A stretch of DNA of 64,000 nucleotides, taken from contig NAOQ01000037.1 in the NCBI GenBank assembly GCA_002751075.1, positions 149,542-213,541 on the forward strand, written 5' to 3'. Each line of letters opens with the position of its first letter. The first letter of the stretch is position 1. Positions 1 through 22,200 of the stretch are shown here, in pieces. Under the pieces are notes generated by a model. The model ran no database searches. It was not told the DNA's origin and was given only the letters and a program-made list of their open reading frames with translations. A program made the position numbers and the translations under genes. Source of the DNA: Ichthyophonus hoferi (taxonomy: Eukaryota > Opisthokonta > Ichthyosporea > Ichthyophonida > Ichthyophonidae).

Positions 1-222
1 ACCCTCTGATACAACACATCCAAAATAAAATAAAAGGCAATTAAGGTTGAGTATGATATATGATACAAACCAAATAGTTTAATTGCTCTTTGTGGAGAGA
101 CAAAAGGAGAAAAATAAATAAATAATTGAAGTCGTTGTATTTGCATGTAAAAATATGAATAACAGAAAGAACAAGAGAGACAGATTAACGGTTTATACTG
201 TGGGGGGGGTTGCTTGCATCTA

Positions 223-9197
<8,975 letters not shown>

Positions 9198-9782
9198 AGT
9201 CTGATTGGTAGAGACGTACTTGGTTAGAGCTAGAAGGTTAATATAAAACTATCAAAAAAGGCAATCAAATGTTACAATTTTCCGGGTGGGGGGGAAGAAG
9301 AGAAAGGAAGAGGAAAAGGATGAGGGCGCAAGGAGGGTGCAACGCGTAATAAAATATTACCTGATGTACATCAATTCATAGTGTGTTTAGACTAAGTACC
9401 AATTATATATCTACATCATATGGGAATGAGCACAGGCTGGGTTTCTATATCTTTTCCACAACCATACTGATTAGAGTTAGAAATGTGAAGTAAAAATATT
9501 AACACAAATATACAAATTATAATAAATTGCTATCAGACGTCCATCAATAGCCTAGCATTTATAGACCAAGTATCAATCGTGTACATATGTACATATATAT
9601 AACGCAAAACAATCAGCTGGAGTCTGTCTGCCTATGGACTTGCTGGCATAGGATATAAAAGTAAGTAGATAGATAGATAGATAAGTAGGGATTAGGGCTA
9701 GTGTGCGCTTATGTGTGCTTCATGAGTAGAGTTGGTGAGAGTGTTATTGAGAGCGAGAGAAGCAAGAAAAAAGGCTGTGTGG
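9198..9782. other. Spacer between the NT5C2-like and KCNMB-like genes
   Basis: Holds a short GATA repeat (about 9667-9685) and a purine-rich patch (9288-9335). No gene is seen here. If exon 9076-9197 belongs to the KCNMB-like gene, this stretch is its last intron. Confidence 0.5.
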
Positions 9783-12333
9783 TTAGGGGTGGGAGGCTTC
9801 TAGATATATCAGGCGGGTGTGGGTACTAACCGCCCTGCGACGTCGCTTCCACGGCCACAAGAGTGCAGCTTTGGAGTGCAACACGTGTGCTCTCCTGGCA
9901 ACCGCCCCCCTAGCAATGGACCATGTCTCAACAAACCAAGTTGATACCCCATGGGCACATAAGCCAGAATTAAGTAGATAATGGTAGATTGAAGCTATAC
10001 AGCTTGCAAACCCAATCATAATACATATAACAAGGATCAACCACAAGGCCACCTGTAGAATATAATGGTTTGTTAATATATATATAAGCTACTTATGCCT
10101 CTAGCTTAATATGCGCAATGACTCGTAAATAAAAAACATCAAATGAAAATGCATAGTTAAAATGATTAATCATATTTAAGTACCGATCGGGCTTATTTTC
10201 CCCTTTTTAGTATTTTACTTTTCACATCGATTGGCTTACAATATGTAGAAGGTAGAGAGGCACTTATACAGTGTATCTTACTATAAGATAACACGGGGTA
10301 ATACTATACCATATCCTATTATAACATAACATACTTCATCGTATCATATCCTACCATACTGGTTAACAAGTATTGTATTAATACGTACACATGCCAAAGG
10401 TATGTATATCATACGTGTAGATGTATATGCACATGTATTTGTAAAGTTATAGGTATGTATGTGTTTCCTAAAAAAAAGTATTTACATATTTACATATTTA
10501 TTTTTCACCATAGTATGTGTACCTTTCATATAAATATAGAAACTGTATAGTGTCTTATATAGTCAGTCATCCAACATACTTTATACAGAAGAACGCATAT
10601 ATGTAGTGCATGTATGTATGTATGTGTAAAAGTAGATATCAAGTAAGAAAGTCACCAATAAGATAATGAAAATATACATATACATATACATACATGTACA
10701 TTTATACATATCCGACCTACCGTATATACCACGGGCGACAACACAACCCAACGGAATCCACCGTCATCTCTTCGAGGGTCATACAGACAGTCATAGGTCA
10801 CCCCTTCAGTATACATTTCCAGCCATTCTTTCTTATCCATAAATGCTCCACCGTTCACACGGCAATCCATTGGGTTGCATGCGCTTGCCATAAAACTGAA
10901 GAGCGATTTGCCATCGCTGGATAATACCGTTACGTTATTGGTCACTTTGGCTTGGGATTCGTAGAAGCGGAAAGGCGCTTTGGTCATGGTCTGAAAGGGA
11001 GTGATGATTGGATTAGCTGAATGAACAAGTGGATAAAGACCTATTATTGGGCAAACTACAAAATTAAAATTAAAGTTGATGCTATGCCACACCTTTGGAT
11101 AAATACACATTAATATAGAAAATCATAATGTTTTATATTACAATAACGTGTGCCGATTTATTTTACTACTCTATTGCCTTAGGTACAATTTAGGGTAGGT
11201 TTAACTTAACACAGCAATATAATTTAAGATAGTATCGTATAAAATAATACAATTAAATAAAGTATAGTGTAATATAACATAGCATTACATACATATTGAC
11301 ATATATGTACGTCAACTAATTCCACAGATAACATATATGATGGGGTTTTAAGCTAGTAGATGTATATTATTGCATCCTTATATACCATATGAGAGTGCTC
11401 GTGGTATCTGTATAGTTTTAATAATTAATACACTTGCATGATTATAATTATATTATTTAATTAATCAATGATAAAATAGGCGACCATGTATCGAATTGGC
11501 ACCTTAAAGGGTTTAAATGTCAAACCAGGCGATAGTTTGAGATGCATCCATTTACACATTAAATCGTACTTTAAAATCATAATAATTCAAAAACAAAACA
11601 TAGATAGAGGTCAATTTGGAGTGGTTTTTCTTGTAGTAATCAATGTGGACGATTGACCCAAGACATGATTTATGTCATCATCTATATACATACTGCTATC
11701 ATATAATAAAAATGATTATACCTTAGAGGGCTAGTACATCATATAGTTCTCACACTAGACACCAGACAATGTAAGCATTGCAACAACAACCAGATCTTTG
11801 AATTAAATTTTAACATTTCCAAATTATTTTTTCTTTGACACTACTGTTCTATGCCTAGTCCTTCATGGTGGCTTGGACTACTAGGAGGTGTAAACTATAG
11901 GGATAGCTATACATTTTTTCTGGAAAATGCGGAAAACCCCATTAAACGAATAAATAAATGATGTAAACGGTCTTTTTCCCGATATATTTTTGAGTTCTGT
12001 GATTATTTATGGTCTAAGACGAGTTAAATATTAAATAAAAATGCATTAGTAGTCAAGCTCCAATCATGTCAGAAAGTTAAAACAAGATCAGTCACGGTAT
12101 ATGGTGTGGACCTATCCTTGCCTATATATACACCACACCCACTCACATTAATTAATACATTAATACATTTTTGATGTACGTACCGTGCATTTTGCAGGCA
12201 TAAAGCGCGAGAATACGACAAACTCGGGATAGAGAAGAATGACAAGGAGAAAGGAGGTACACAGGGAAAAGGCTAGTAATAACTGAAGCCTCCTTTTGTG
12301 CTCCTCGGACATGCTGGATCGTTCAGTGAACAT
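9783..12333 (-). CDS. Two-span membrane protein resembling BK-channel beta subunits (KCNMB-like, tentative)
   Basis: Three exons, 12333-12184, 10990-10721 and 10052-9783, all in phase 0, encode 229 residues. TM1 is about residues 16-41 and TM2 about 142-168. Between them is a roughly 100-residue outer loop with Cys 49, 88, 93 and 118 and an N-glycosylation sequon (NVT, about 69). The tail is very basic (KRRRR near 209-213). The two-span layout, a Cys just after TM1 (KCT), a CNPMDC pair and a YDCLYDPRRDD block before TM2 recall KCNMB subunits, which modulate Slo1/BK potassium channels. Similarity is by eye and short, so the family is a suggestion. The end is uncertain: read-through reaches a stop at 9783. 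Alternatively a weak donor (GCG|GTTAGT at 9830) could splice in phase to an exon at 9215-9072, adding a PPAYEGPPPSYDD tail with two PPxY-like motifs and stopping at TAG. Confidence 0.6.
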
Positions 12334-12339
12334 ATCTGG

Positions 12340-12475
12340 GTGGGGTGGGGTGGGGTTAGGATAGGATATAATACGATATAATAAAAAATAATACGATATA
12401 GCATGATACAGAACGACATGTCCTGATGTAATATGATATGACATGATATGACATGATATACTGTTATGTTATGCA
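12340..12475. repeat. 5-base-period AT tract
   Basis: GGGGT units followed by ATACGATATA- and ATGATATGAC-type phrases, directly upstream of the KCNMB-like start codon. Confidence 0.75.
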
Positions 12476-12714
12476 AATGCAATACTATCAAAACTAGTTA
12501 AGCCAATTTACAATAACGGCCTCCTAGACATGCAGATATACCCGTATATATATTAGCACACACCATCATATATATTGAAGTAGTTACAAACGTACGTATA
12601 TATGGTGTGATAACAATATGTTATAGGGACTTAATAAAGTGGACTGGAAATGGTTTGCAACTAATCAGCAAAGTAACCTTAGCAAGCTGGTTGAAATAGA
12701 ATGCCACGCCAATA

Positions 12715-12890
12715 TCAAAATATCATAGTAAAATAATACATCATAGTACAGCATAGCATAGTATCATAAAACATGGTATAATATAGCATAGTACAGTATA
12801 ACATAACATAATATAACAATACAACATAGCATCGCTCTATAACATAGCACAGTATAACATAACACAGTATAATATAGTATAGCATTACCT
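12715..12890. repeat. 5-base-period AT tract
   Basis: ATAGC/ATAGT/ATAAC units (CATAGCATAGTAC-like phrases) over about 170 bases. Confidence 0.75.
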
Positions 12891-14665
12891 ACGAAACAAA
12901 CCAGAAATACAGTTAATAGAAATAACTGTGAAGCAATTTTGTAACTACAGACGCCAAGGTATACGAATTTAGCTGTTGAAGAGTGTATATCTCAATCTAT
13001 AGACACATACACATATTCAAGTGCACATATAGGTTGGTAGGTAAGTTGTTTACTTCTTCATATATGTATATGAGGGTGTAAACGCACTTAAACAAGCAAC
13101 TTGGAGGGGGAAAAGAAGGAAATGCTTACGAGTTTTATATTATAGTATAGCTATAACGACTTCAATATAAAACCACGTTATGGTCGTTCATCAACGAGGA
13201 AGGGTCAAATGGGGCACATGCCTGCTATAGAATTGCATAGTAATAATAAAGAACACGTATATGGAAGTGCTTCAGGTCTTCTGAGAGTTTGTTATTGTTT
13301 TTGAAACTTTCCCTATAAGAAAGATAGACTACTATAAATATATTATTAGCTAGATTCAAAACACCAAAAATATGAACCAACTATTGTGTGGACAGGATAT
13401 GCATATACATATGCCCAGAGTACTTTTATTTCATTATTTTAAAACATAATAAACATAATCATAAGGTTTTACTGGATAGTAAATATTGTTACGGAATACT
13501 ATAGGCTAGCTCTATTTTAATATATGGAAGGTTGCCGGTTACCTGATTCACGTAAATAACGATCTATAGATTGGCCAATGAAAATACGACTTAATAGTCT
13601 TGCGTTAAGTCCGAAATAACTACATCAATCAACATAATATAAATATATTTTTGAAAAAGCAGGAATAATTCATAAGTAATATATACTAAATAAATTTAAT
13701 TATAAGATATATATTTTTAATTATGAAAACGTATTTTTTACGTCTTATTGTTTTATTCCAAAAACCTTTTTCCATCGAGGTCGAGTCCAGCCATATTTGC
13801 ACAATTTATAAAATGTCATGTCTTATAGGCTGATAACAAACTCCGACCAAGTAAAGATGACTTATAACTATCTACTATTACAATATGAGTAACCTATAGC
13901 AACACCCCAAGTCCCTTCTATTTGTGTATAATAATTATTCATAAAGATTATTTCATAGAAAAAATTTTTTCAGTCAAATCATTGCCAAAAAAAATGGTTT
14001 CCTGATTGTGAAAAAAAGCAAGGATAATATCAGCTTTTGTATGGAGGGTAAGTGGCTATATATTTTTAATTATTCCTATGCCTGAAAGCTTATTAATAGT
14101 GCGCTGTCGTTGGAATTTTGACCTTGCATTTAAGTTTTCAAATGTAACAATGGAGGAATATTGAGGAAAACATTGGCTGAATACTAAAAATTGTTTTTTT
14201 ATTTCAATTACAAATTAACACTACTTCAAGAAACTTATCTGGATAGTAATATCATTATATTATTGAAGTAACCTCCGGCATTTCTCATTGAAAATATCGT
14301 CATCCACGGGCCATACAAAATTATTGAATGAAATTAGTAGTATTTCGGATCACTGATCCGACTTGCAATGCAATGAGTTTCTTGACTTGGATGTAACAGC
14401 CTAGCGGGCCAGTCTTCGGTAAGGCTGGGGATATATATGAATCTATGAGATGTTATATGTTATAAATTTTTAAATTTAGTATTTGGTTTTATTATCAGCT
14501 GCTTAGCAAAGAGACCACGAGGAAGTCTTTCTATGATTAGCCAACTATATCTAAATTTAGAATGTGATAAGCTACTGGAAGAGATCACAACTTGAGAAAG
14601 CCATTGAAATTATAAATTTAAACTATATATAGTCATACATAATAAGCTGACGTAGTACAGAATGT

Positions 14666-14737
14666 GGGAGTTTGGTCTAGTGGTATGATTCTCGTTTAGG
14701 GTACGAGAGGTCCCGGGTTCAATTCCCGGAACTCCCC
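14666..14737 (+). tRNA. tRNA-Pro (anticodon AGG)
   Basis: 72 bases fold as a full cloverleaf. The acceptor stem pairs GGGAGTT with AACTCCC, followed by discriminator C. The anticodon stem CTCGT/ACGAG closes a seven-base loop TTAGGGT with anticodon AGG, which reads CCU. The T arm is CCCGG-TTCAATT-CCCGG. Internal A box (TGGTCTAGTGG) and B box (GGTTCAATTCC) are intact. The body is very close to animal cytosolic tRNA-Pro. No intron and no encoded CCA, as expected for a nuclear gene. Confidence 0.97.
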
Positions 14738-14741
14738 TTTT
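14738..14741 (+). terminator. RNA polymerase III terminator of the tRNA-Pro gene
   Basis: TTTT follows the discriminator base directly, the usual Pol III stop. Confidence 0.85.
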
Positions 14742-17441
14742 ATTATAACATGCTTAGTCAATGGCATATAGTTTAGAATAATTTAGGCCAATTTAAGTAT
14801 TATTAATTTCGTTCAGTTTTGTATCTATGGATTATCATTCTTAAACACCCAAATAACCTCTGATCACTCCAATACTGGTATTAATGAATTGGCACTTTGA
14901 AGCCTTTGAATTGTCAGTAACTAAGTTTTTCATAGCAAGGAAAATAATATGTGAATTATTTGAAAAAAATTTGTATTTTCCAATATAAAGCTACTTCTTC
15001 ACAGAATTGAGTGTGGAAAAGGAAACATACTACGATGCATCCTGAATTTAGTAAGGAAATTAGTAATTCAGGCCAATTATGTTTTTAATTGTGTCTCGCA
15101 CTTAACAATAATGACAATATCGTATTTATTTTTTGTCCTGAAGTTGGCATCACACGCCAGACTACTAGACCATACATATTCATATTCTATATTTCCTCAC
15201 CCTATCTCATATCCTATTTGATATTGGAAGCCTGGCAAGCCCATAGGTCACATAATCTTTATTAGCATCGACCAAATGTATCAATAATTTGCACTAAAAA
15301 GATTCGAAAACTGAAAAATTCTATATTTAGGGGGTCATATCTTAGATTTTCAACCAGTTCTATATGTATTGTTTCAAGACCATTAACTGCAAATAAATAC
15401 GTAGTTCGGCCAAAGTTCTAAATACCAGATTAAGGGGCGTTTTAATGTATCTATTTCCGTACACGGAATACAAATATGCTTAGACATATTTTTATTATTA
15501 GACAAGTTGACAGGGCTTGTCTTATGCAGGCCCAATCACTGAATTATCTTATCTGAAACTCAAAGCATAGCTTATTATATAGTCGCAGGACCTCTACCAT
15601 TGGCTGGCTCAATTTTGATAAGATAAGATCATCTTATATTGCCATTTAGCACCAATGGATTGCAGGTTAAATATGTAAGAATAATTGCTAATAATAATAA
15701 AATGATTATAGCTATATATAAAAATACCCAAATTAACCAAATATTGCTGTTTTAATATATATATACTAATAATATATAAAATACCATTTATATATTCTAA
15801 CGCTATACACCAGAAAGCCTTACTATTGTCTTTTGAATCAAAGTGATATATTATCTGACATTCAACAGTCTATTATATATTGTTGGAATCTGCTAACGCA
15901 GCGCCCGAAATATTGCATCTAAGAACCCTTTTGCAGGTTTTGAAAGATTAACTCTGCATCTTCTATATTTGTAATTAACTAGTCTTATGGAGTTGTAAAG
16001 CTTCATGTTGATGAAGACTTGGTAGTGTAGAAAGTATCCTTTCTTTTTATTAAAATCTTGCTGGTTGGTAAAACCTTTGTCTCTGATATATGTGTATGTG
16101 GTGTGAGCAGTAAATTTTAAAGGGCTGCTACTATTATAAATGTTTCCGTCTTCTGTCAGACATACTTTGATCAAACCGAGTCATAAGAATATTACTGATA
16201 ATAATACATATCACACCCGATAATTACGTACTATTTAACATTTACTATGCTATCTAAGAACCAATTCTGTCTAAATTTCAGTGTAAATTATACAGTATAA
16301 AGTTTGTAAACTTATAACCAAACCCAATCGGCAATGCAAGTAAACCTTGACAGTCTAACTAGTCCTATCAACCACTACTACAACTCCGTTGCTTATAATT
16401 TAAACAACTATTTTTTTAACGAACAATACCTTTCAAATGATTTTTTTTTCAAAAAATTCAATAAGTAGATTTTTATGGAATTATATATCTATAGTCAATA
16501 GCATTCGTGTTTGTTTAAAATAATTAATGTTTATATAGGAATGTTGGGTCAATATAACCTACCTATGTATTAAATGGATGCAGTCTAAAGTAGGACACAA
16601 TTAGTTAATGACATTGGCAATTGTTTGGACTAAAGCGTTCAATGCTTTTTTTGTTGTAGCTTATTCCTTTATGCTGCAGGACCATTAGCTCTGATGGAAT
16701 ACAGTGCAGCTGATTAGCTGGTAGCAAGTGGATCACGAAATGATTGATCCAGTATTAGTTAATTGAATGGCATTTTTGATCAAATGAGATGATTTTTCAA
16801 TATCATAATGTGAAAATTTACATTATTGAGGTAACTGACTAAAAAATAAAAATATGAAAAAATGTATGAAAAAAACCATTCAAATAAGGACACAATACTA
16901 TACACTATCAGAATATTATTAGATAATTTTAGTGTGCCTCATTGATCTTCTGTGAATTGCATTAGCCAATATGATTCTTTACTTACATCAATGGATCTGC
17001 AATAAAGTTTTTATCTAGCTCCTCTTAAAAAAGGACGTTAAAACTTTTCAGCGCATAGTTTCAATCATTTTCCCAATAGTTTGTGACTGTTAATGGGCAT
17101 TACATGTGCAATGGTATAAATAGTTATGTACATTTAACTGGATGCTAAAGATCCATACAATGCATGATCTATTAAGAGGTGAACGATTTTTTCTTTTGCA
17201 TGTTCCCTATACCGCGTATTTATAACATCAACTATAGATCCCCTTAAAGTTAACCAAAACACTAATACTCTAGTTTACCAGCTGGTTTAATAAAAATTTA
17301 TTTTATGATAAATCAAATGTTAATATAATTACATTTTGGTAATTTGATCTGCTTCGAGTCTATGGCTAAGCCAACTGAGTGAGGGCCCAACAGAAAAAGC
17401 AACAATTGTCAACAAAAAAAAAAAAAAAAAAAAAAAAAAAA
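14742..17441. other. Gene-poor spacer left of the gap
   Basis: AT-rich. It contains one copy of dispersed repeat B (15418-15755). The only longer open frame (15893-16174, minus) matches nothing I know. Just before the gap is a 28-base A run (17414-17441), preceded by a stretch containing TTCGAGTC that loosely recalls a tRNA B box. Confidence 0.6.
15418..15755 (+). repeat. Dispersed repeat family B, copy 1
   Basis: Shares blocks in the same order with copies at about 26303, 32949, 41765 and 45842. These are: a block of the type ATGCTTAGACATATTT, then GCAGG, then a stretch like CCTCTACCATTGGCTGG, then ACACCAATxGATT, ending with a TATA-box-like CTATATAAAAATAC and a TGTTTT end. Confidence 0.7.
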
Positions 17442-18114
17442 NNNNNNNNNNNNNNNNNNNNNNNNNNNNNNNNNNNNNNNNNNNNNNNNNNNNNNNNNNN
17501 NNNNNNNNNNNNNNNNNNNNNNNNNNNNNNNNNNNNNNNNNNNNNNNNNNNNNNNNNNNNNNNNNNNNNNNNNNNNNNNNNNNNNNNNNNNNNNNNNNNN
17601 NNNNNNNNNNNNNNNNNNNNNNNNNNNNNNNNNNNNNNNNNNNNNNNNNNNNNNNNNNNNNNNNNNNNNNNNNNNNNNNNNNNNNNNNNNNNNNNNNNNN
17701 NNNNNNNNNNNNNNNNNNNNNNNNNNNNNNNNNNNNNNNNNNNNNNNNNNNNNNNNNNNNNNNNNNNNNNNNNNNNNNNNNNNNNNNNNNNNNNNNNNNN
17801 NNNNNNNNNNNNNNNNNNNNNNNNNNNNNNNNNNNNNNNNNNNNNNNNNNNNNNNNNNNNNNNNNNNNNNNNNNNNNNNNNNNNNNNNNNNNNNNNNNNN
17901 NNNNNNNNNNNNNNNNNNNNNNNNNNNNNNNNNNNNNNNNNNNNNNNNNNNNNNNNNNNNNNNNNNNNNNNNNNNNNNNNNNNNNNNNNNNNNNNNNNNN
18001 NNNNNNNNNNNNNNNNNNNNNNNNNNNNNNNNNNNNNNNNNNNNNNNNNNNNNNNNNNNNNNNNNNNNNNNNNNNNNNNNNNNNNNNNNNNNNNNNNNNN
18101 NNNNNNNNNNNNNN
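17442..18114. other. Assembly gap (673 N)
   Basis: A run of N directly after a 28-base A tract. The two long open frames that cross it are artefacts of unknown bases. Confidence 0.99.
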
Positions 18115-19230
18115 AAACTTACCCATCCCTTTACTTTACTATATGCAACTCTTTATTATTTTCTATTCAAGTATATATCGGACTCTGGAAATTGTAATGC
18201 AAGGTATCAATATTTCCGAGATAGTATAATCTACTGAATGCCGTGTACAATCACTATAAACACATTAGAATGGTTCATTACAGTTTATCGGAGATGGGGC
18301 TGGTATCTGCTGTACTGAGTTCTATCAGGTAGTCGTCGTCAGGTCAAAGGCAGATTAAAGCTCTCATTAACTGCACTTGAACCTCTCTCTAATGTTCAAC
18401 AAATGTCGCAAAGCTTTTAATTTCTTACCTGGTGATTTATTGTGTGTATAATAACTGTGATCTAAATGTGATTATGCATATATAGTTGCGGTATTATTAT
18501 AATAAGAATAACAAAAGACAGACTCAACTAGCTGTCCCTCTAGTAAAGTATCTGAATTATCTACTTCAAATGGTTTGACAACCATAGACTATAAAAAACA
18601 GGAAACACATAAATTAAACAGTAAATTTTTACTGAAAACAATGTTTTTTATTAGTTGTTTTAGTTCCTCTTACGCATTCCCGACCTTTGCTTAAGATAAT
18701 AGAAGTATTAGTCTAAATGGGACCAATCAAAAAATTCTTATTGGCTAATACCATTCATGAAAGAACACAGAGATCCACTAGGATTGCCTGATCTATCTCG
18801 ATAATGTTATACTATCATGGCTCAATCTTTTCTCGTAACGGAATAAGCTGTAGCATAGCAAAAAAAAATATTGAACGCTTTGGTTCTAACATAGTTTATT
18901 TTCTTTTCCTTGCGAGGGTGCCGCAGGTGCCCTTGGGGTCATACACAACTGCCTAAGTGGCCCAATTATCTAATTATTTATCTAATTGAAAAATTAGCTG
19001 TAATTCCCGACGTTTAGATCATCTCTAAGACCATAGTGACTAATCTTTTTTTATTGTTATATATCCCTTCTCGCACATTTTCTATTTTCTAATATTGAAC
19101 CACATACACATACACATAACACACACACACACCCATATATATATAGTAATAGCAAACTACACTGCATATGATACATCTTAAACTAGCTCTCCTTCTCTCC
19201 CTATCTATCTATAGCTCATTTATTTGATCA
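18115..19230. other. Spacer between the gap and the PIX-like gene
   Basis: No gene seen. Around 18711-18760 a stretch resembles the outer part of the LTR-like fragment at 57905-58000 (shared GGGACCAA and ATTCTTATTG). Near 19091-19150 there are CA and TA microsatellites. The 3' end of the PIX-like transcript probably reaches into the right part. Confidence 0.5.
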
Positions 19231-22200
19231 TTACTCTTTATACTTTACAAAGTCTTCTACAAAATCCTCTAGTGCTCTTCGGGCCCTGGACTCTGCCTCT
19301 AGTTTTTCCTGTGTATCTTCCAATTCCCGTTTCACTTGCTTCATTTGCTCCTGCAAATTACCAATCATCCAAAAGCATGTGGTTACATCCATGTTATCCT
19401 TTTCGTCTGTGAAGTTGCAACTATCAATAGAAACAACAGCTGGGTGGCTCTCACTATTTTTGCGACTCGTTGACTCGCTCTGGCCCGTCATAGCTGCAGG
19501 GCCATTGGTCAGCTGGGATGACATGCTAGTGGCACCATTGGATGGACCTGCATGTTGCTCCGAAGGGGAGCGAGAAAGGGGAGAGAGGGAGTTATAGGAA
19601 GACGATAGACTATTCTTGCTTTTAGATTGCAATGGTCGGCTTAAATTGTTAGTAGTAGTAGTCGATGATGTTGATGAAAACGTACTCCCGCTCTGTCCTG
19701 TGTAATTAGGCTTATGTAGTAAGCGTAGACTCTGTGCTTTCATTGATGTCCTGTGCGGCTGCTGTTGCTGTTGTTGCTGCTGCTCTGCTTTCAGCTTGTT
19801 TGCATTATTAACAGGTTCGGTGGATTTGGTCCGTCTATGCACAGTGCTGCCTTTGAGGCTGCCATTACTACTCAGTCGCGTCAGTTGGCTACTACCACTC
19901 TTACTACGTTGAATCTCTGGGTCTGCTGTACTGGAACGATTGAAGGTTGGTGATAATTCATTTTTATCCTTGTTGTTGGTATTGACTAGCAGATCCCATG
20001 TCCGATTCAAACGTTGAGACAACGTTTTCTTAGCGGCCAACCCCACATAATCTTTCACCTCAGGCTGTGAATGATTGTCTATAGCTTGTTGAATCACCGT
20101 TACCGCCTCATCCCTTTCCGCCAACGAGCTAGCCAATAGAACTATCACCGTCTTCCTATCCACCACCAACGAAAAGGCGTTTTCACTCGAGTCATCATCA
20201 TCCAGAGCTGCAACTACTACGTCTGTTAACGCATATTTCTCTCTAAGTCGATACCACACTTTCCCAGTGGTCCGTGTGCCACGGCTAAACATGCACAGGT
20301 TGTGTTGGAACAAAACTACCACTTTCTCCTTCAACAATCCATCTTTTGCACGCCCAAGAACTGTCAGGAAGAATTCCAGATCGCCCAGTGCTAACAAAGC
20401 ATTTAGATGGATACCTTCAAGTTCACTTCCTGTAAGTACCCGCTCAAACTCTTTCATCTTTTGCTTGTTTTTCATTACAGACACCATACGAGAGAATCCA
20501 TTCAGGGCTTGTAACAATGTCTTCTTGTCGGGATGGTCATCGGTGGTGTGCCGGGCTAGTTCCTTCAGGGGAGGGGAGGGGAGGTGGGGACAAAGGATTA
20601 GTGAGAGACGAATGGGTACAGCTATATGGAACATAATTGTATTTGTATAAACGTATAAGTGTATGTATTTATTTGCCCATATACATAATGTAAAAGTATG
20701 CAAAGCATGTATGTACAGGTCTATAGAAAAGAAGGTCATGTGGATTATCCACAAACAACTCATTAGCCTTTAAACGACCAACATTAAAACATAATTCATT
20801 GAGCAAATGATTTGCAAAAACACATATTTAGGCGTGCGCATGCCCATAAATAGGCATACAGTTAATAGGTTTGGTTAAACATAATCACACATGCGAAGAG
20901 TTAATCGTAAGAGAACGCAATGATGGTTGATGCTAGATATTTGATAATTTCATCACTTAGCCCGGTAAATTCAACACATACAAGGTGCCATATAGCTAAA
21001 CGTGCACAAATAGCATCCAATCACGATGTATGATCACGAAAGAAGATTCAATCACATCTGAAATCAGTCGTCAGATAAAGTATCATGACATAATAATACT
21101 CGTAAAGTTTATTTTATTGAGATGCTCGGGCAGTTATGCCACCTATTTATATAGTGCGATTATATTATATTGTATTATATAGGCTCAAAAGGTCATATGC
21201 ATAGGAATTACATGTCATAATGTTTATATAAACTCAATGCACTTTATATTTTAGCAGCGCTTATTAATATGAGTGTTCTTGATAATGAGAAAACAAATGA
21301 AAGTAAAGAAACGTGACTGCATAAATATGTGTATATGTATTTCAGTATATATGAACGAGATGTTAAAAACAAAAAGCAAATGAGGCGGAGGATTGTGGTA
21401 GAAAAATACGGAACAAAATAAAACTAAATAACGGGGTAAAATGAGAAAACAACAACAACAACAATAGACAGGAAGAGACAAAAGTCAAAAGCAACAGTAT
21501 TATTTAAAATGATAACAATATAACGTCGACACCACTATAGACATGACTTATCCATATGCATATAAGTGTTGTTTGCATGGTCTGAGAAACAGCTGTACAC
21601 TGAATAATAAATTAGCGGACATATAGGTGTAGTTATGTTTTATAGTTACTGGTATTTAGAGCAAAAAAATAGAATAAACGAGATGAATAAATAAAACTAG
21701 CCAATTTTTAACAGTTACAAATATATATATAAATATAATAATAGAAATACCAATCTTCACAATAAGGTAAAGGGTTTCGCCCATATTTTACACCCGTGCG
21801 TGGTGAGGGCATATACATATTGTTTGTTTCTATTATATAAAAGTATATTTGTGTATGCACGCTAGGGCTATGTTATATACTACTGTGTGTGCATATATAT
21901 ATATATGTGGGTGCCTTTATATATAAAACACAATTGGCCAGTAAATGAAAGAAAGCGTAAAGGTTGAACACATATACATATACAGCCACACAGTATACAA
22001 ACCCTCTTCTTCACCCTCCAATATATATATACGCACGTACCTTCAATAATGTAGGATACTTTTCCAGTCTCTGAATGGGTCTATTCAGCATGTAAGGCAC
22101 AATCATAACACCTCCTTTCTCATCTTTAAACAGAGCCTCAAACGCCTCGTCATTTTTGTAACGTCTGAAAACCTCAATACACATAGGGTGAGTAGTAAAG

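Larger units (their letters stand above)
12334..14665. other. Spacer with 5-base-period AT tracts
   Basis: No supportable gene on either strand. The left part carries tracts built from ATACG/ATATG/CATAG-like pentamers (12340-12475 and 12715-12890). The rest is plain AT-rich DNA. Confidence 0.6.

Noticed and set aside
15893-16174. 93-codon minus-strand frame
   Set aside because: Unmatched, no splice context, within chance expectation.
17329-18197. Long open frames on both strands across 17329-18197
   Set aside because: They consist almost entirely of unknown residues from the N run.
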